Assembly (NCBI RefSeq): GCF_030929615.1
Contig: NZ_JAVFVU010000044.1
Coordinates: 1 to 58,752, forward strand
Source: Dyadobacter sp. LHD-138
GTDB lineage: Bacteria > Bacteroidota > Bacteroidia > Cytophagales > Spirosomataceae
Direction of reading: 5' to 3'
Length of the DNA: 58,752 nt
The position numbers and the translations under genes are program-made. Below the pieces are notes generated by a model. The model had not been told where the DNA came from, did not search any database, and was given only the letters and a program-made list of their open reading frames with translations. Positions 1 through 7,586 of the stretch are shown in pieces (positions within the stretch are counted from its first letter, which is position 1; each line of letters starts with the position of its first letter).

Positions 1-403
1 GGTACGCACCACCGCCTGCGATGATGATATGGAAAGTAACTTCGTTGCTCAGCCTGTCACACCAGGCTTTAAAGTTCAGGTCTTTGCAGACCAGTGCCGG
101 GAACTGCTCGCTTTCCGGCGCACCGAAGTCCATAAAGATCTCATCGAAAGGAGCATCAACCAGGCTTTCCACGTAACCGATAAAAATGTCTCTGACAATC
201 ATATCGCGTTTACCGGCCAGCGATAGCGATTCCGTTCTGGCTTCTCCAAGGAATTTAAGCTGACGGGTTGAAGTCTTTGTGGAATGGTCCACATCGACAA
301 ACAGGGAAGAACGATCATATTCGGCCAGGGCCCTTAGATAGGTAAAAAGACTTTTGCCTACACCGCCCTTGGCTTGCAGCACATAATGGAATTTGCGTTT
401 CAT
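1..403 (-). CDS. ParA/MinD-type ATPase, C-terminal part cut by window edge
   Basis: The reading frame runs leftward from the ATG at 403-401 and leaves the window, so only about 134 N-terminal residues are visible. Residues 11-17 are KGGVGKS, the deviant Walker A motif of ParA/MinD/Soj ATPases, and a FVDVDHST stretch near residues 35-42 corresponds to the switch I region. Such proteins partition plasmids and integrative elements or position protein complexes. The start overlaps the stop of the upstream 123-aa gene in an ATGA arrangement, so the two are probably translationally coupled. In Bacteroidota, ParA-like genes commonly lead conjugative-transposon or plasmid modules, which fits the small hypothetical genes beside it. 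Partition or conjugation role is inferred; the ATPase family is well supported. Confidence 0.85.
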   Translation of the reverse strand, partial: MKRKFHYVLQAKGGVGKSLFTYLRALAEYDRSSLFVDVDHSTKTSTRQLKFLGEARTESLSLAGKRDMIVRDIFIGYVESLVDAPFDEIFMDFGAPESEQFPALVCKDLNFKAWCDRLSNEVTFHIIIAGGGAY

Positions 404-771
404 TTTTTAGAAAATTTAGATTCAACAATAATGTTCTCTTGTGTACGCATGGTGTCCGGATCTGCCCAAAAGGCGGTAGAACCGGGGCTTTGGCTATCCG
501 GTTCAGGCTGAAGCGGTGAAGCAGAAACAGGTTTTGATCGGAAACCCGGTCGTAATGCAGCGCTGGCGACTTTGCCTTTAAACTGAAACCGGCAGAACTT
601 GATGTCTGCGGCGCTGACCATATCCGCATGGCCCATATCCTTGCAGATCATTTCGGCAATGTAGCGTGCCGATAGCCTGGAAGTGATCAGATCGAAATAC
701 AGCTCGTAAAGGATCCGCTTTCTTTTCTTGTCTCTCCGCTCAAAAAGGTCGATCAGTGTTTTTTTGTCCAT
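400..771 (-). CDS. Small hypothetical protein, paralogue of the 95-aa neighbour
   Basis: This 123-aa protein belongs to no family I recognise. Its N-terminal half is basic and predicted helical, with LIDLFERRDKKRKRILYELY near residues 6-25 and a DIKFCRF motif near residues 56-62. The same pattern (LI-LF--RD-KR---LY--Y, then DIK--R) occurs in the 95-aa protein encoded upstream, so the two look like diverged paralogues. The C-terminal half (from about residue 70) is Pro/Ser-rich and probably disordered. It overlaps the ParA-like gene by four bases, which suggests a shared operon and perhaps a DNA-binding or partition-accessory role; that role is inference only. Confidence 0.6.
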   Translation of the reverse strand: MDKKTLIDLFERRDKKRKRILYELYFDLITSRLSARYIAEMICKDMGHADMVSAADIKFCRFQFKGKVASAALRPGFRSKPVSASPLQPEPDSQSPGSTAFWADPDTMRTQENIIVESKFSKK

Positions 772-905
772 CGGCTTGGGGATTAAAGTAATTGTCTTCT
801 CCGGTTAGGTATATACGGAGTTCCGGACCCGCCCTGGTCGGGTAGAAAGCATGAAGTTTTTTCATCATGGAATTTGGATTTACTGCTGTCTGGAATAGAT
901 TAATT

Positions 906-1193
906 TTAACCGGAGCTCCCGGATTGCTCTACGGTATTGCTTTCAGCTAGCTGCTGTAAAGTATTTGTCTGATCTGGCTGGGTAGTCTGCCACTGATGGC
1001 AATGGGCACGGATGTATTTGATGTCCAGCCATGTGACTAGCGTACTTCCCAGATCGGCATTGATCAAAAGGAGTGTAAAACGGACCGAATGTTGCTGCTT
1101 AAAGTAGCTTTCATAGTACTGATACAGTTTCTTTCTTCTTTTCACATCACGGCTCACAAAGAGTCCGATAAGCTGCTGTTTAATCTCGTTCAT
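906..1193 (-). CDS. Small hypothetical protein, paralogue of the 123-aa neighbour
   Basis: A 95-aa protein starting MNEIKQQLIGLF, basic and helical, with RDVKRRKKLYQYYESYF near residues 15-31 and WLDIKYIRAHCHQW near residues 55-68. The spacing of these motifs matches the 123-aa protein at 400-771, so one gene probably arose from the other by duplication. The C-terminal 25 residues are Gln/Ser/Thr-rich and look unstructured. It is the first gene of the minus-strand group ending in the ParA-like ATPase, with a 134-bp gap to the next gene. Function unknown; an accessory DNA-binding protein of a mobile element is one possibility. Confidence 0.55.
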   Translation of the reverse strand: MNEIKQQLIGLFVSRDVKRRKKLYQYYESYFKQQHSVRFTLLLINADLGSTLVTWLDIKYIRAHCHQWQTTQPDQTNTLQQLAESNTVEQSGSSG

Positions 1194-1590
1194 GACGGTT
1201 TTGGTTTAAATGATTTAATAAGAATTGAAGCTCAAAGAGCTGACGAGTCGATTTCCTTGCAAAAGGATTGTTATGCACGGCCCGCCATTGGTAGGGCATG
1301 TACCCCAACGGCAGGGGAGTCTGCCCTGAAATTACTTCCCTGACTGATGCTGGCTGGTAGGGAAATGAGCTGCTTGCTTAAAGCCCAGTGAGCAGTGGAG
1401 GTACTCACCGGGGATACTCTTGTGTTTGGACGGGTTGTAACCCGACCCGAATCTTCGGCTTGAAATAGCATCGTTAGCATGTTTTAATGGAACATGCTGC
1501 AAATTTCAGGCGGGTAGTTGACAATAATGTTCCCGTTATTCCGCTAGGAAGAAAAAGAACAAAAAAGAAAAATTTGGGACCGAAACTTCC
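1194..1590. other. Intergenic stretch without a convincing gene
   Basis: Open frames here on either strand are short and have low-complexity translations without recognisable domains. The stretch must hold the promoter of the minus-strand small-gene/ParA group and the end of the 298-aa gene transcript. The only structure I see is the short inverted repeat at 1476-1498. Confidence 0.5.
1476..1498. repeat. 8-bp inverted repeat, possible operator or terminator stem
   Basis: The arms agcatgtt (1476-1483) and aacatgct (1491-1498) are perfectly complementary around a 7-base loop. The repeat lies between the end of the 298-aa gene and the start of the 95-aa gene, both on the minus strand. No clear T-run follows on either side, so an operator for the small-gene/ParA group is as likely as a terminator. 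Confidence 0.4.
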
Positions 1591-2487
1591 TTAAAGATCG
1601 CGGAGCAGAAGGCTGCAATCCTGGACATATTTAAACCTGGGCTTGTGGGCACCGCAGTTGAAAGTGTCCTGTTGCTCGGCTTGAAAAATCTTAATAAACG
1701 ACTCGCGCGGGATGCTATGGGATAGCCAGCTGTTAAAAAGAGCTGCTACTCTGGGAGCGGTAAGCCGCTGCTGGATATGGCCATGCTTGTTAAGGGTGAA
1801 GTATAGCGCTGCTAATTGGAGCCTTGCTCCGGTACCGGTATTTTTGAACAGGTAGATTCCTTCGGTTTTACAGGGAGAGATCCACTGCTCTTTAAGCAGT
1901 ATAGCAATGAGGCGCTGAAATTTTTGCTTCCGGCTCGCTTCGTCCACTCCGGTTAGAATCTGATGAAAATCAAAGGGAGGCAGTTTCTTGAAAACCTTTT
2001 GTAATTCCGGTGCAGCAGATTCAGATTCCAATAACAAATGTCCGAACTGTGATTTTAGATCGAGTTTCCATTGGTTGATATCAATTTCACTCTTCACTGC
2101 CGGCTCATGTGGCAGGGTTTGAAGCCATTGGTAGATTTTAAGTATCGTTTCTTGTTTGGCTTCGAAAGCGCTGTAATCCTTTCGGGCCAGTAGCTGCTCA
2201 TAAATTGAGCGGTTATTTTCCAGCAGATATAGCATCCGGTTGCGGATCAGGTTGATCTGCTGTCTTTTTGTGGCAGGTAGATACCAAAAATTTAAAGGTC
2301 TTTGCAGGTATCTTCCAAAATCATCCAAGTAGTTCGCCGTGCTGTCATCAATACAGAAGCTATAACAATTGTGATAAAGGATCAGCATCCGGTTTAAACA
2401 AGTAAGCTCGTTTTGAAAAAAGCTCCCTTGAAATTCCTCGGATAAATATTTGAGTAGGGGGTACTTTTGATTAGTATGCAGGTTCAT
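1591..2487 (-). CDS. Hypothetical 298-aa Bacteroidota protein
   Basis: I do not recognise this protein with certainty. It is cytoplasmic (no signal peptide or membrane segment) and mostly helical. The C-terminal third carries a conserved-looking stretch, LQLAALYFTLNKHGHIQ near residues 223-239, followed by TAPRVAALFNSWL. That layout loosely recalls the C-terminus of RteC-type regulators found in Bacteroides conjugative transposons, but the match is too weak to name it. It stands alone between the ParA group and the defence island, on the same strand as both, with about 330 bp upstream and 400 bp downstream lacking genes. Association with the mobile-element module on its left is inferred from position only. 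Confidence 0.55.
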   Translation of the reverse strand: MNLHTNQKYPLLKYLSEEFQGSFFQNELTCLNRMLILYHNCYSFCIDDSTANYLDDFGRYLQRPLNFWYLPATKRQQINLIRNRMLYLLENNRSIYEQLLARKDYSAFEAKQETILKIYQWLQTLPHEPAVKSEIDINQWKLDLKSQFGHLLLESESAAPELQKVFKKLPPFDFHQILTGVDEASRKQKFQRLIAILLKEQWISPCKTEGIYLFKNTGTGARLQLAALYFTLNKHGHIQQRLTAPRVAALFNSWLSHSIPRESFIKIFQAEQQDTFNCGAHKPRFKYVQDCSLLLRDL

Positions 2488-2814
2488 CTTTCTCTCTGTT
2501 TACGTTTCACATTTGACCTGAACAAAGCCATTTTAACTTGCTTTGTGCTGCTAATGTAGAAAAGTAGATTGGAAATTACATTACCTATGCAAATTCTAAA
2601 TAGGTGAAGTCCCATTGCTGGGTGAAGTAGCTAATACTTGAACGCTTATTGATTTGTCATTGATTCGTCCGGCTAACGGTTGCCACCCAATAGGAAAACA
2701 GCGACGTTGGAGAGCGACCGGCTTGGTAAAACAAAAGGTATGACAGTTTTTCGTCGAGCACACTGGTTCGAAAAATTTGGAACCAGTGCACGTCGATACA
2801 AACAATTTTTAATA
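2488..2814. other. Intergenic boundary between mobile-element genes and defence island
   Basis: No supported gene. A short minus-strand open frame here has no recognisable domain. The right half contains a hairpin-forming palindrome just downstream of the ABC-type ATPase gene. Confidence 0.5.
2761..2788 (-). terminator. Hairpin downstream of the ABC-3C operon
   Basis: The arms cactggttc (2761-2769) and gaaccagtg (2780-2788) are perfectly complementary around a 10-base AT-rich loop, and the outer flanks tcga can extend the pairing imperfectly. It lies about 27 bases past the stop codon of the last minus-strand operon gene. A clean T-run is missing, so it may be a factor-independent terminator of weak type, or a recombination scar at the edge of the island. 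Confidence 0.4.
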
Positions 2815-4704
2815 TTAGTTCTGTGAAGATGGTGGAAAAAAACCGAAACGCCCCTGTGCTGATCCAGTAAATACGTGCATGTTAACTTTTCCGTTGATTA
2901 GCTGCATCGTTGCTCGGTCTGGCATTTTATTATCGAAAATGATCACCTGGCTGGAATCTGACGTCTCGGCAAAATCTATAAAAAAGGAACGAAGAACTTG
3001 TTTCGACAACAGATCGTCTTCTTGGGTAGTTTCCTGCTTCTTTTCCTCAAATGTGGTCAGGGGAGAATCTAGAACCAATAGGTTAGGGGAATTCATCTCG
3101 TTTATTTGGGAGTAGTCCATCAAGCCCAGCAGACACGCAGCAAAGGAAATAGAACGTTTGCCTTTCCCATAACTACTTCTATTTTTACCCGATATGGCAA
3201 TATCGAATGTCTGATATCTGGAATCAAAATCAACCTTAACATATTGTTCATAATTCCAAGCCGATAGCCGGGTTTCTATAAAGGCAGACAGTTCAAGAAG
3301 CGAGCTGTATTCAACAATAGCACCATCTTCGGCTGTTTCCTTCAGTTTGAGTTGTTTTTCAAGACGGTCTTTTTCTTGATATAACGAGCTTAACTGCTCG
3401 TCGATAAAACTGATCTTATTCAACAATCGCTCCGCGTTCAAATAGATGCGAAGATCTGATCTGAGATGCTCAATTTTAGGTGTTAGATTTTCAGAAAGCT
3501 CGAGTTCAATTTGGGATATTTCTGCGCCCTCTCCTGCAATCCCAATACGAATTTCACTTTCCTCAGTTTGGAGATCCAATATCGATGCCCTTAATCCAAT
3601 TAGTTTAGTGCTGTTTCTGTTTATTTCCTCTAATGCTGCAACCCGAAAATTTTCATGTTCAGAGACATGCAGCAGGTGGTTTTCATCTAGCGGAGATGAA
3701 CATATTGGGCAGAGGGTATCTCCGAGTTGAGAAGACAGAATTGAACTTTCCAGGATAAAGTTTAGTCTTTCGTTGTCTGATAAATATTGTTTTTCCAGTA
3801 CTTTAAACCGATTCAGGAGCTCTGTCTTGTACGATAACTTTTCATAGTAGTTTTGCAGTACCAAGGTAACTTCATTTTTTCTTGCAGTTAGTGCTTTCGC
3901 AAGCTCGATACTTTCCCTCAGCTCGCGGTCGATTTCCAAATAGATCTCATGGCTCTTGCCAACACTGGTAGCATACTCGGCAGTAGTAAGTTCTTTCTCG
4001 TGAGCAAATCTTAGAACCTGGCCGGACAAAAATTCTAATTTGCCTGTGATCCGGGTCTCTTTAACCTTTTGTTCTTCAATCTGCTTGACTTCCGAGGCGT
4101 CGTGGCCTGTCAAAAGTAGATTAAGTAACGACTGCGACTTAGTACGATCGATATATTGGTCAGAAAAATAAAATGGGGAACCCGTGGTGATAATTCTACT
4201 TTCGTCGATAAAGGTGAGTTTTCTAAGATAACTATAAGTCAAATTGACGGTTTTTCCTGTTGTTTTGCTTTCTAATATTAGTAAATTGTTCAGGCCGCAT
4301 AGCGACAGTAGGAATCCGGAGATATGATTTTCGGCGCTGGCTTTGCCAGCTGTGGTAAACTTTTTATAGACTGAAAAAGGCTTGCCGTCTAGACCATCTG
4401 TATGATTCACCTGTCGGATGTGTATTTGGTTTTTGCCAAATACTCTGTGAAGGATGTAAGTTGCAGGATTCTTAAAGGTGGCGATAGTCAAGTAAACCTC
4501 GTTATATCCGACCGCTTCTGGTATAGTTTTAGGTTCCTGGGATGAGCCAAGCGCGTAGGATATTACCGAGAAAACATATGTTTTACCTGTATCGGATGCC
4601 CCCGTTACTAGATTTGCTCCCTTTTCGAATTTTAGGTTTACTTGTTGTCCACCGCCTGAAACGGTTAATTCTTTTATATAAAAGCCACTCATATTTAAGC
4701 TCAT
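2815..4704 (-). CDS. ABC-3C-type defence system SMC/Rad50-like ATPase
   Basis: A 629-aa P-loop ATPase of the SMC/Rad50 kind. Walker A is GASDTGKT (residues 35-42), a CPIC knuckle near residue 337 lies between coiled-coil segments rich in Glu, Leu and Lys, a signature-like SYGKGKRS comes near residue 525, and Walker B is LLVLDSP near residue 550. No membrane segment is seen. In ABC three-component (ABC-3C) systems such an ATPase is thought to sense invading nucleic acid or nucleoprotein and license an effector. It is the last gene of a minus-strand operon and overlaps the middle component by four bases (ATGA). The chemistry is clear from the motifs; the immune role is established for the family only by genomic context and related systems such as Lamassu, and is inferred here. 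Confidence 0.85.
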   Translation of the reverse strand: MSLNMSGFYIKELTVSGGGQQVNLKFEKGANLVTGASDTGKTYVFSVISYALGSSQEPKTIPEAVGYNEVYLTIATFKNPATYILHRVFGKNQIHIRQVNHTDGLDGKPFSVYKKFTTAGKASAENHISGFLLSLCGLNNLLILESKTTGKTVNLTYSYLRKLTFIDESRIITTGSPFYFSDQYIDRTKSQSLLNLLLTGHDASEVKQIEEQKVKETRITGKLEFLSGQVLRFAHEKELTTAEYATSVGKSHEIYLEIDRELRESIELAKALTARKNEVTLVLQNYYEKLSYKTELLNRFKVLEKQYLSDNERLNFILESSILSSQLGDTLCPICSSPLDENHLLHVSEHENFRVAALEEINRNSTKLIGLRASILDLQTEESEIRIGIAGEGAEISQIELELSENLTPKIEHLRSDLRIYLNAERLLNKISFIDEQLSSLYQEKDRLEKQLKLKETAEDGAIVEYSSLLELSAFIETRLSAWNYEQYVKVDFDSRYQTFDIAISGKNRSSYGKGKRSISFAACLLGLMDYSQINEMNSPNLLVLDSPLTTFEEKKQETTQEDDLLSKQVLRSFFIDFAETSDSSQVIIFDNKMPDRATMQLINGKVNMHVFTGSAQGRFGFFPPSSQN

Positions 4705-5168
4705 TTTGCTGCCTCAACGAATTCACCTCCCCATTTAGAAAGATTATCGTCTATGTATTTTTTGATTTCTTGGGTCGACTCCTCATCGAATAAGGATACA
4801 ACCCAACTTGATTTTTCAACCAATTTACTATAATATGGCGTTTGGAAATATTGTAGAAAGTATCTGCCCGCATCGGTAGCGTAGTAAAGAAAACCTTTTT
4901 CGGTTGGTATAATGGCAATCAGCTCTTTGGAAAGCATCACTGCCAACCCCCTTTGGATCAGCTCCTTTTTTGCAAACACTTGAACGCCCCTATTGGGGAT
5001 CGGCGCATGCAGACTTTCAGGTCCGCCGATATCAAAAGTGTTTAAGCAAAGAAAATCAAGATACATCAATTTTTCTGAATCCATTTGCGTTTGGGATTGA
5101 GACAGTAATACCAAAAGGCGCAACCCTATTTCCAGAGGGGTATTAAACAAACGTGTGTTATTCTCCAT
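4701..5168 (-). CDS. ABC-3C system middle component
   Basis: A 155-aa protein with the hallmark sequence of ABC-3C middle components: TPLEIGLRLLVLL near residues 10-22, then YLDFL and DIGGPESLHAP near residues 36-56, and LIQRGL near residue 71. The fold is expected to be a winged-helix-like adaptor linking effector and ATPase. It overlaps the effector gene by 11 bases upstream and the ATPase gene by four bases downstream, giving a tightly coupled three-gene operon. There is no signal peptide. The motif pattern together with the neighbours makes the assignment strong. Confidence 0.88.
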   Translation of the reverse strand: MENNTRLFNTPLEIGLRLLVLLSQSQTQMDSEKLMYLDFLCLNTFDIGGPESLHAPIPNRGVQVFAKKELIQRGLAVMLSKELIAIIPTEKGFLYYATDAGRYFLQYFQTPYYSKLVEKSSWVVSLFDEESTQEIKKYIDDNLSKWGGEFVEAAK

Positions 5169-6258
5169 TTTCGTCGATCCATTTTATACGTTGCTCATTT
5201 GCTAGGTGATGACACAGACCATCTTTATCTATACTCTTCATCTCTGCAGCCAACGGGCTTGCAGTAAAACCTTGACGTTTAATTTCCTGAGATGCAATAA
5301 GCAATCGCTCATATCCAGATTTCTCAATATTTAGCTCCAAAGTTGTTGAAAGAACATTTTCTGCTTCGTCTTTAAGCTCATCAAATGGCATCGGTACGGC
5401 ATCCGGAAAGTTATCACGGCTAAATTTTTCTAGAGATTCGGCGCTGTAAAATGAATTCCGTTGTTTACCAAAGTGTTTAAACAAATGCTCGCTTGCTGAC
5501 CTGAGGACCTCAATAGTATTGATTGACGAGTTTAACCGTTGCGCGTAAACATCAAAAAGCATTGAGGTATACCGCAATTCTCTGTTTTGAATTTCAGGTT
5601 CAGGCTCAGGGATAATTTCGCGAAACTGCTTTAGCCCACCTCCAAATCTAAGAATGTGATACGTGGTTTGCTTATGCTGTTCCAAAAGCTCATGCGGAGC
5701 AACATCCCCACATATACTAAAGTCAAAGGCCTCCAAGTAGTCTTTGAATTCGCCAGTCAATTCTATGCTCAATCCTCTGCTGATTTTATCTTTACAGTGG
5801 GTGTCCCAGGTTTCAATCAACTTTTTGCGAAGTTCCATCGGCTTTTCAATTAAATCCAATACAGCCGGTCCGCATCCCTTCGGAGCAACCATGAGATACT
5901 TTTCAGGCACCGGGTATTCTTTTTTGTAGGTGTAGTATACCAACTTAGCCAGCTCAGGGTAGAGAGTCGTTGGTGAGATTTTCTGATCGTAGTGTTTGCA
6001 TTGATAAATATCGATTTTGCCGTCTTGATCATAGCCTACTACATCTCGCCCCTTGTCGCCGGCCCCTGCAAAAATCCTGACTTTAAAATACTTAGATTTC
6101 AGATAGCCGTACACCCATTCCATGGTGTAAAGCTCATATTCATCCGCGGGCATTACCTCGACCACCTGATGAGCAGGAATGATCGGGCCTTGCATAATCT
6201 CCAGCGAAGATATTCTTCTTCGGGCCAATGGCGCACACAGCGTTAGTTCGTGAAGCAT
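5158..6258 (-). CDS. ABC-3C effector: Mrr-like restriction nuclease domain plus ABC-3C C-terminal domain
   Basis: A 366-aa two-domain protein. The N-terminal part (about residues 40-160) is a restriction-endonuclease-like fold of the Mrr type: GDKGRD around Asp72, then DIYQCKHY with Gln86 and Lys88 forming the Q-x-K metal-binding half-motif; Glu47 may be the extra acidic residue. The C-terminal part (about residues 230-366) is helical and ends SIDKDGLCHHLANEQRIKW, typical of the C-terminal domain that couples ABC-3C effectors to the ATPase. The expected role is DNA cleavage once the system is triggered. It is the first gene of the operon. The start is uncertain: an internal ATG at 6195 is preceded by GGAG and would drop 21 residues that do not look conserved. 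Confidence 0.85.
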   Translation of the reverse strand: MLHELTLCAPLARRRISSLEIMQGPIIPAHQVVEVMPADEYELYTMEWVYGYLKSKYFKVRIFAGAGDKGRDVVGYDQDGKIDIYQCKHYDQKISPTTLYPELAKLVYYTYKKEYPVPEKYLMVAPKGCGPAVLDLIEKPMELRKKLIETWDTHCKDKISRGLSIELTGEFKDYLEAFDFSICGDVAPHELLEQHKQTTYHILRFGGGLKQFREIIPEPEPEIQNRELRYTSMLFDVYAQRLNSSINTIEVLRSASEHLFKHFGKQRNSFYSAESLEKFSRDNFPDAVPMPFDELKDEAENVLSTTLELNIEKSGYERLLIASQEIKRQGFTASPLAAEMKSIDKDGLCHHLANEQRIKWIDENGE

Positions 6259-6448
6259 TTTAGGAGGGTCTATTAGTCAATTATTGGCTGCAAAATATAA
6301 AAGATTATTGGAAGTATTTCTACTTTGTTTACGGAATTGAGTTTGAGGCAAAATCAGTCTGGCTCATTAAATGAAGGAGTAAAAACTTAACGCCAGAATG
6401 ATTTCAATTTAGTTTTCCTTATAAAATCTATTTTGACCATATATTATC

Positions 6449-6483
6449 AATATTATAACTAATTCGTAAAAATTTATAATATT
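6449..6483. repeat. 10-bp AT-only inverted repeat upstream of the Lamassu-like operon
   Basis: Arms aatattataa (6449-6458) and ttataatatt (6474-6483) are perfectly complementary around a 15-base spacer. It is immediately followed by a second palindrome at 6486-6509. A dimeric repressor site is a reasonable reading, though all-AT palindromes arise easily by chance. Confidence 0.45.
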
Positions 6484-6485
6484 TA

Positions 6486-6509
6486 AGGATTAATTATGTA
6501 ATTAATCCT
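6486..6509 (+). promoter_or_regulatory. Perfect palindrome covering the ribosome-binding region of the MBL gene
   Basis: Arms aggattaatt (6486-6495) and aattaatcct (6500-6509) flank a 4-base loop, and the palindrome ends only 7 bases before the ATG at 6517. In the transcript it would fold into a stable hairpin over the initiation region. It could serve as an operator or as a translational brake on the first gene of the operon. Confidence 0.55.
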
Positions 6510-6516
6510 CCTCATT

Positions 6517-7584
6517 ATGAATATCAAATTTCTAAAGGCCCACAAGGGTGACTGTTTTTTAATTTCGTTCGAAGATACCACAAAAGTCAAGCGTAATATT
6601 ATAATTGATGGAGGGATGGATGGCACCTACTATGACCCGTCAAGTGGGCAATATGGTGAGCTGAAGGCTGAGATTGATGCAATCAAAATACGCAAGGAAA
6701 ATATTGATTTGTTGGTTCTGACTCATATCGATAATGACCATGTTTGTGGCTTTTTGAGGCTATTTCAAATGGACAAAAATGCCCCGACTCTGATAAAAAA
6801 AGTCTGGTTCAATTCTGGAAAACTTATTGCAGAAACTCTTAATTCTCCTCAGAATGACGAGTTGAACCTTGAACTAAAGTTGTCAAGTACACTTGCGACC
6901 GGTGTTCATGAGGCAGTTGCGTTCGAAGATTTTTTGCTACGGAACAAAATCTGGGAAAGAAAACTAATTTTAATGGACGATGAAATTGATGTCCATGGCG
7001 CAACTTTCCAAATTTTATCCCCAAGTACAACCCAGTTAAATAAACTCATGAAAGAGTATCATGAAAAGACTGGCGATGACGTGTATACTGGATCCGGAGA
7101 AAAAGACTGGAATACGGATATCAAAATATTTATTGATGAAGGAGGGGATAAAAAATATCGTTTCAAACAGGACAAAAGTGTGAAAAACGGAAGCTCTATT
7201 TCATTTATATTGTCACTAGGGAAAGAAAAATTTCTATTTTTAGCTGATTCCCTTCCAGTGGGTATAACAAGATCACTAAAGAAACTTGGATATACACCTA
7301 CCAATCCATTGATTGTAAATTTCATGAAAGTCTCCCATCACGGTAGTAAGGCAAATACTAACAAAGAATTATTAGCTTCTGTAAGTACTGAAAATTATTT
7401 GATAAGCACAGATAGTTCTGGCCACGACCACCCAAGCAAACAGACACTGGCCAGAATAATTGGTAAAAATCCCAACGCGGTATTTCATTTTAACTACGAA
7501 CATGTGAGAGACGGAGTTTTTTCTACACAGGATAGAGCCAATTTCCGTATACGTGCAAGAATTACGAAGGAATTTATCTATTAG
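6517..7584 (+). CDS. Metallo-beta-lactamase-fold hydrolase, Lamassu-type effector
   Basis: A 355-aa MBL-fold enzyme of the ComEC-like branch. The metal-binding motif THIDNDH (about residues 69-75) is complete, with IIDGG before it, a FLFLADS strand near residue 244 supplying the bridging Asp, SHHGS near residue 271, and DHPS near residue 307. It lacks a signal peptide and membrane segments, so it acts in the cytoplasm, unlike ComEC. The family cleaves nucleic acids, nucleotides or other phosphodiesters; the substrate here is unknown. It heads a four-gene operon with only two bases to the protease gene. The combination MBL, trypsin-like protease, small adaptor and SMC ATPase corresponds to the hydrolase-protease subtype of Lamassu defence. 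Confidence 0.88.
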   Translation: MNIKFLKAHKGDCFLISFEDTTKVKRNIIIDGGMDGTYYDPSSGQYGELKAEIDAIKIRKENIDLLVLTHIDNDHVCGFLRLFQMDKNAPTLIKKVWFNSGKLIAETLNSPQNDELNLELKLSSTLATGVHEAVAFEDFLLRNKIWERKLILMDDEIDVHGATFQILSPSTTQLNKLMKEYHEKTGDDVYTGSGEKDWNTDIKIFIDEGGDKKYRFKQDKSVKNGSSISFILSLGKEKFLFLADSLPVGITRSLKKLGYTPTNPLIVNFMKVSHHGSKANTNKELLASVSTENYLISTDSSGHDHPSKQTLARIIGKNPNAVFHFNYEHVRDGVFSTQDRANFRIRARITKEFIY

Positions 7585-7586
7585 TT

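Larger units (their letters stand above)
6259..6516. promoter_or_regulatory. Divergent promoter region between the two defence operons
   Basis: This 258-bp AT-rich spacer is the only gene-free stretch between the minus-strand ABC-3C operon and the plus-strand Lamassu-like operon, so it must carry both promoters. Two inverted repeats occupy its right end. No confident Bacteroidota -7/-33 pair was identified. Shared control of both operons is inferred from the geometry. Confidence 0.55.

Noticed and set aside
1089..1343. Plus-strand open frame of 84 codons
   Set aside because: It overlaps the start of the better supported minus-strand 95-aa gene, and its translation has no recognisable domain or signal peptide context.
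2596..2805. Minus-strand open frame of 69 codons downstream of the ABC-3C operon
   Set aside because: It spans the hairpin at 2761-2788, has an irregular composition rich in Cys and Pro, and resembles no protein family.
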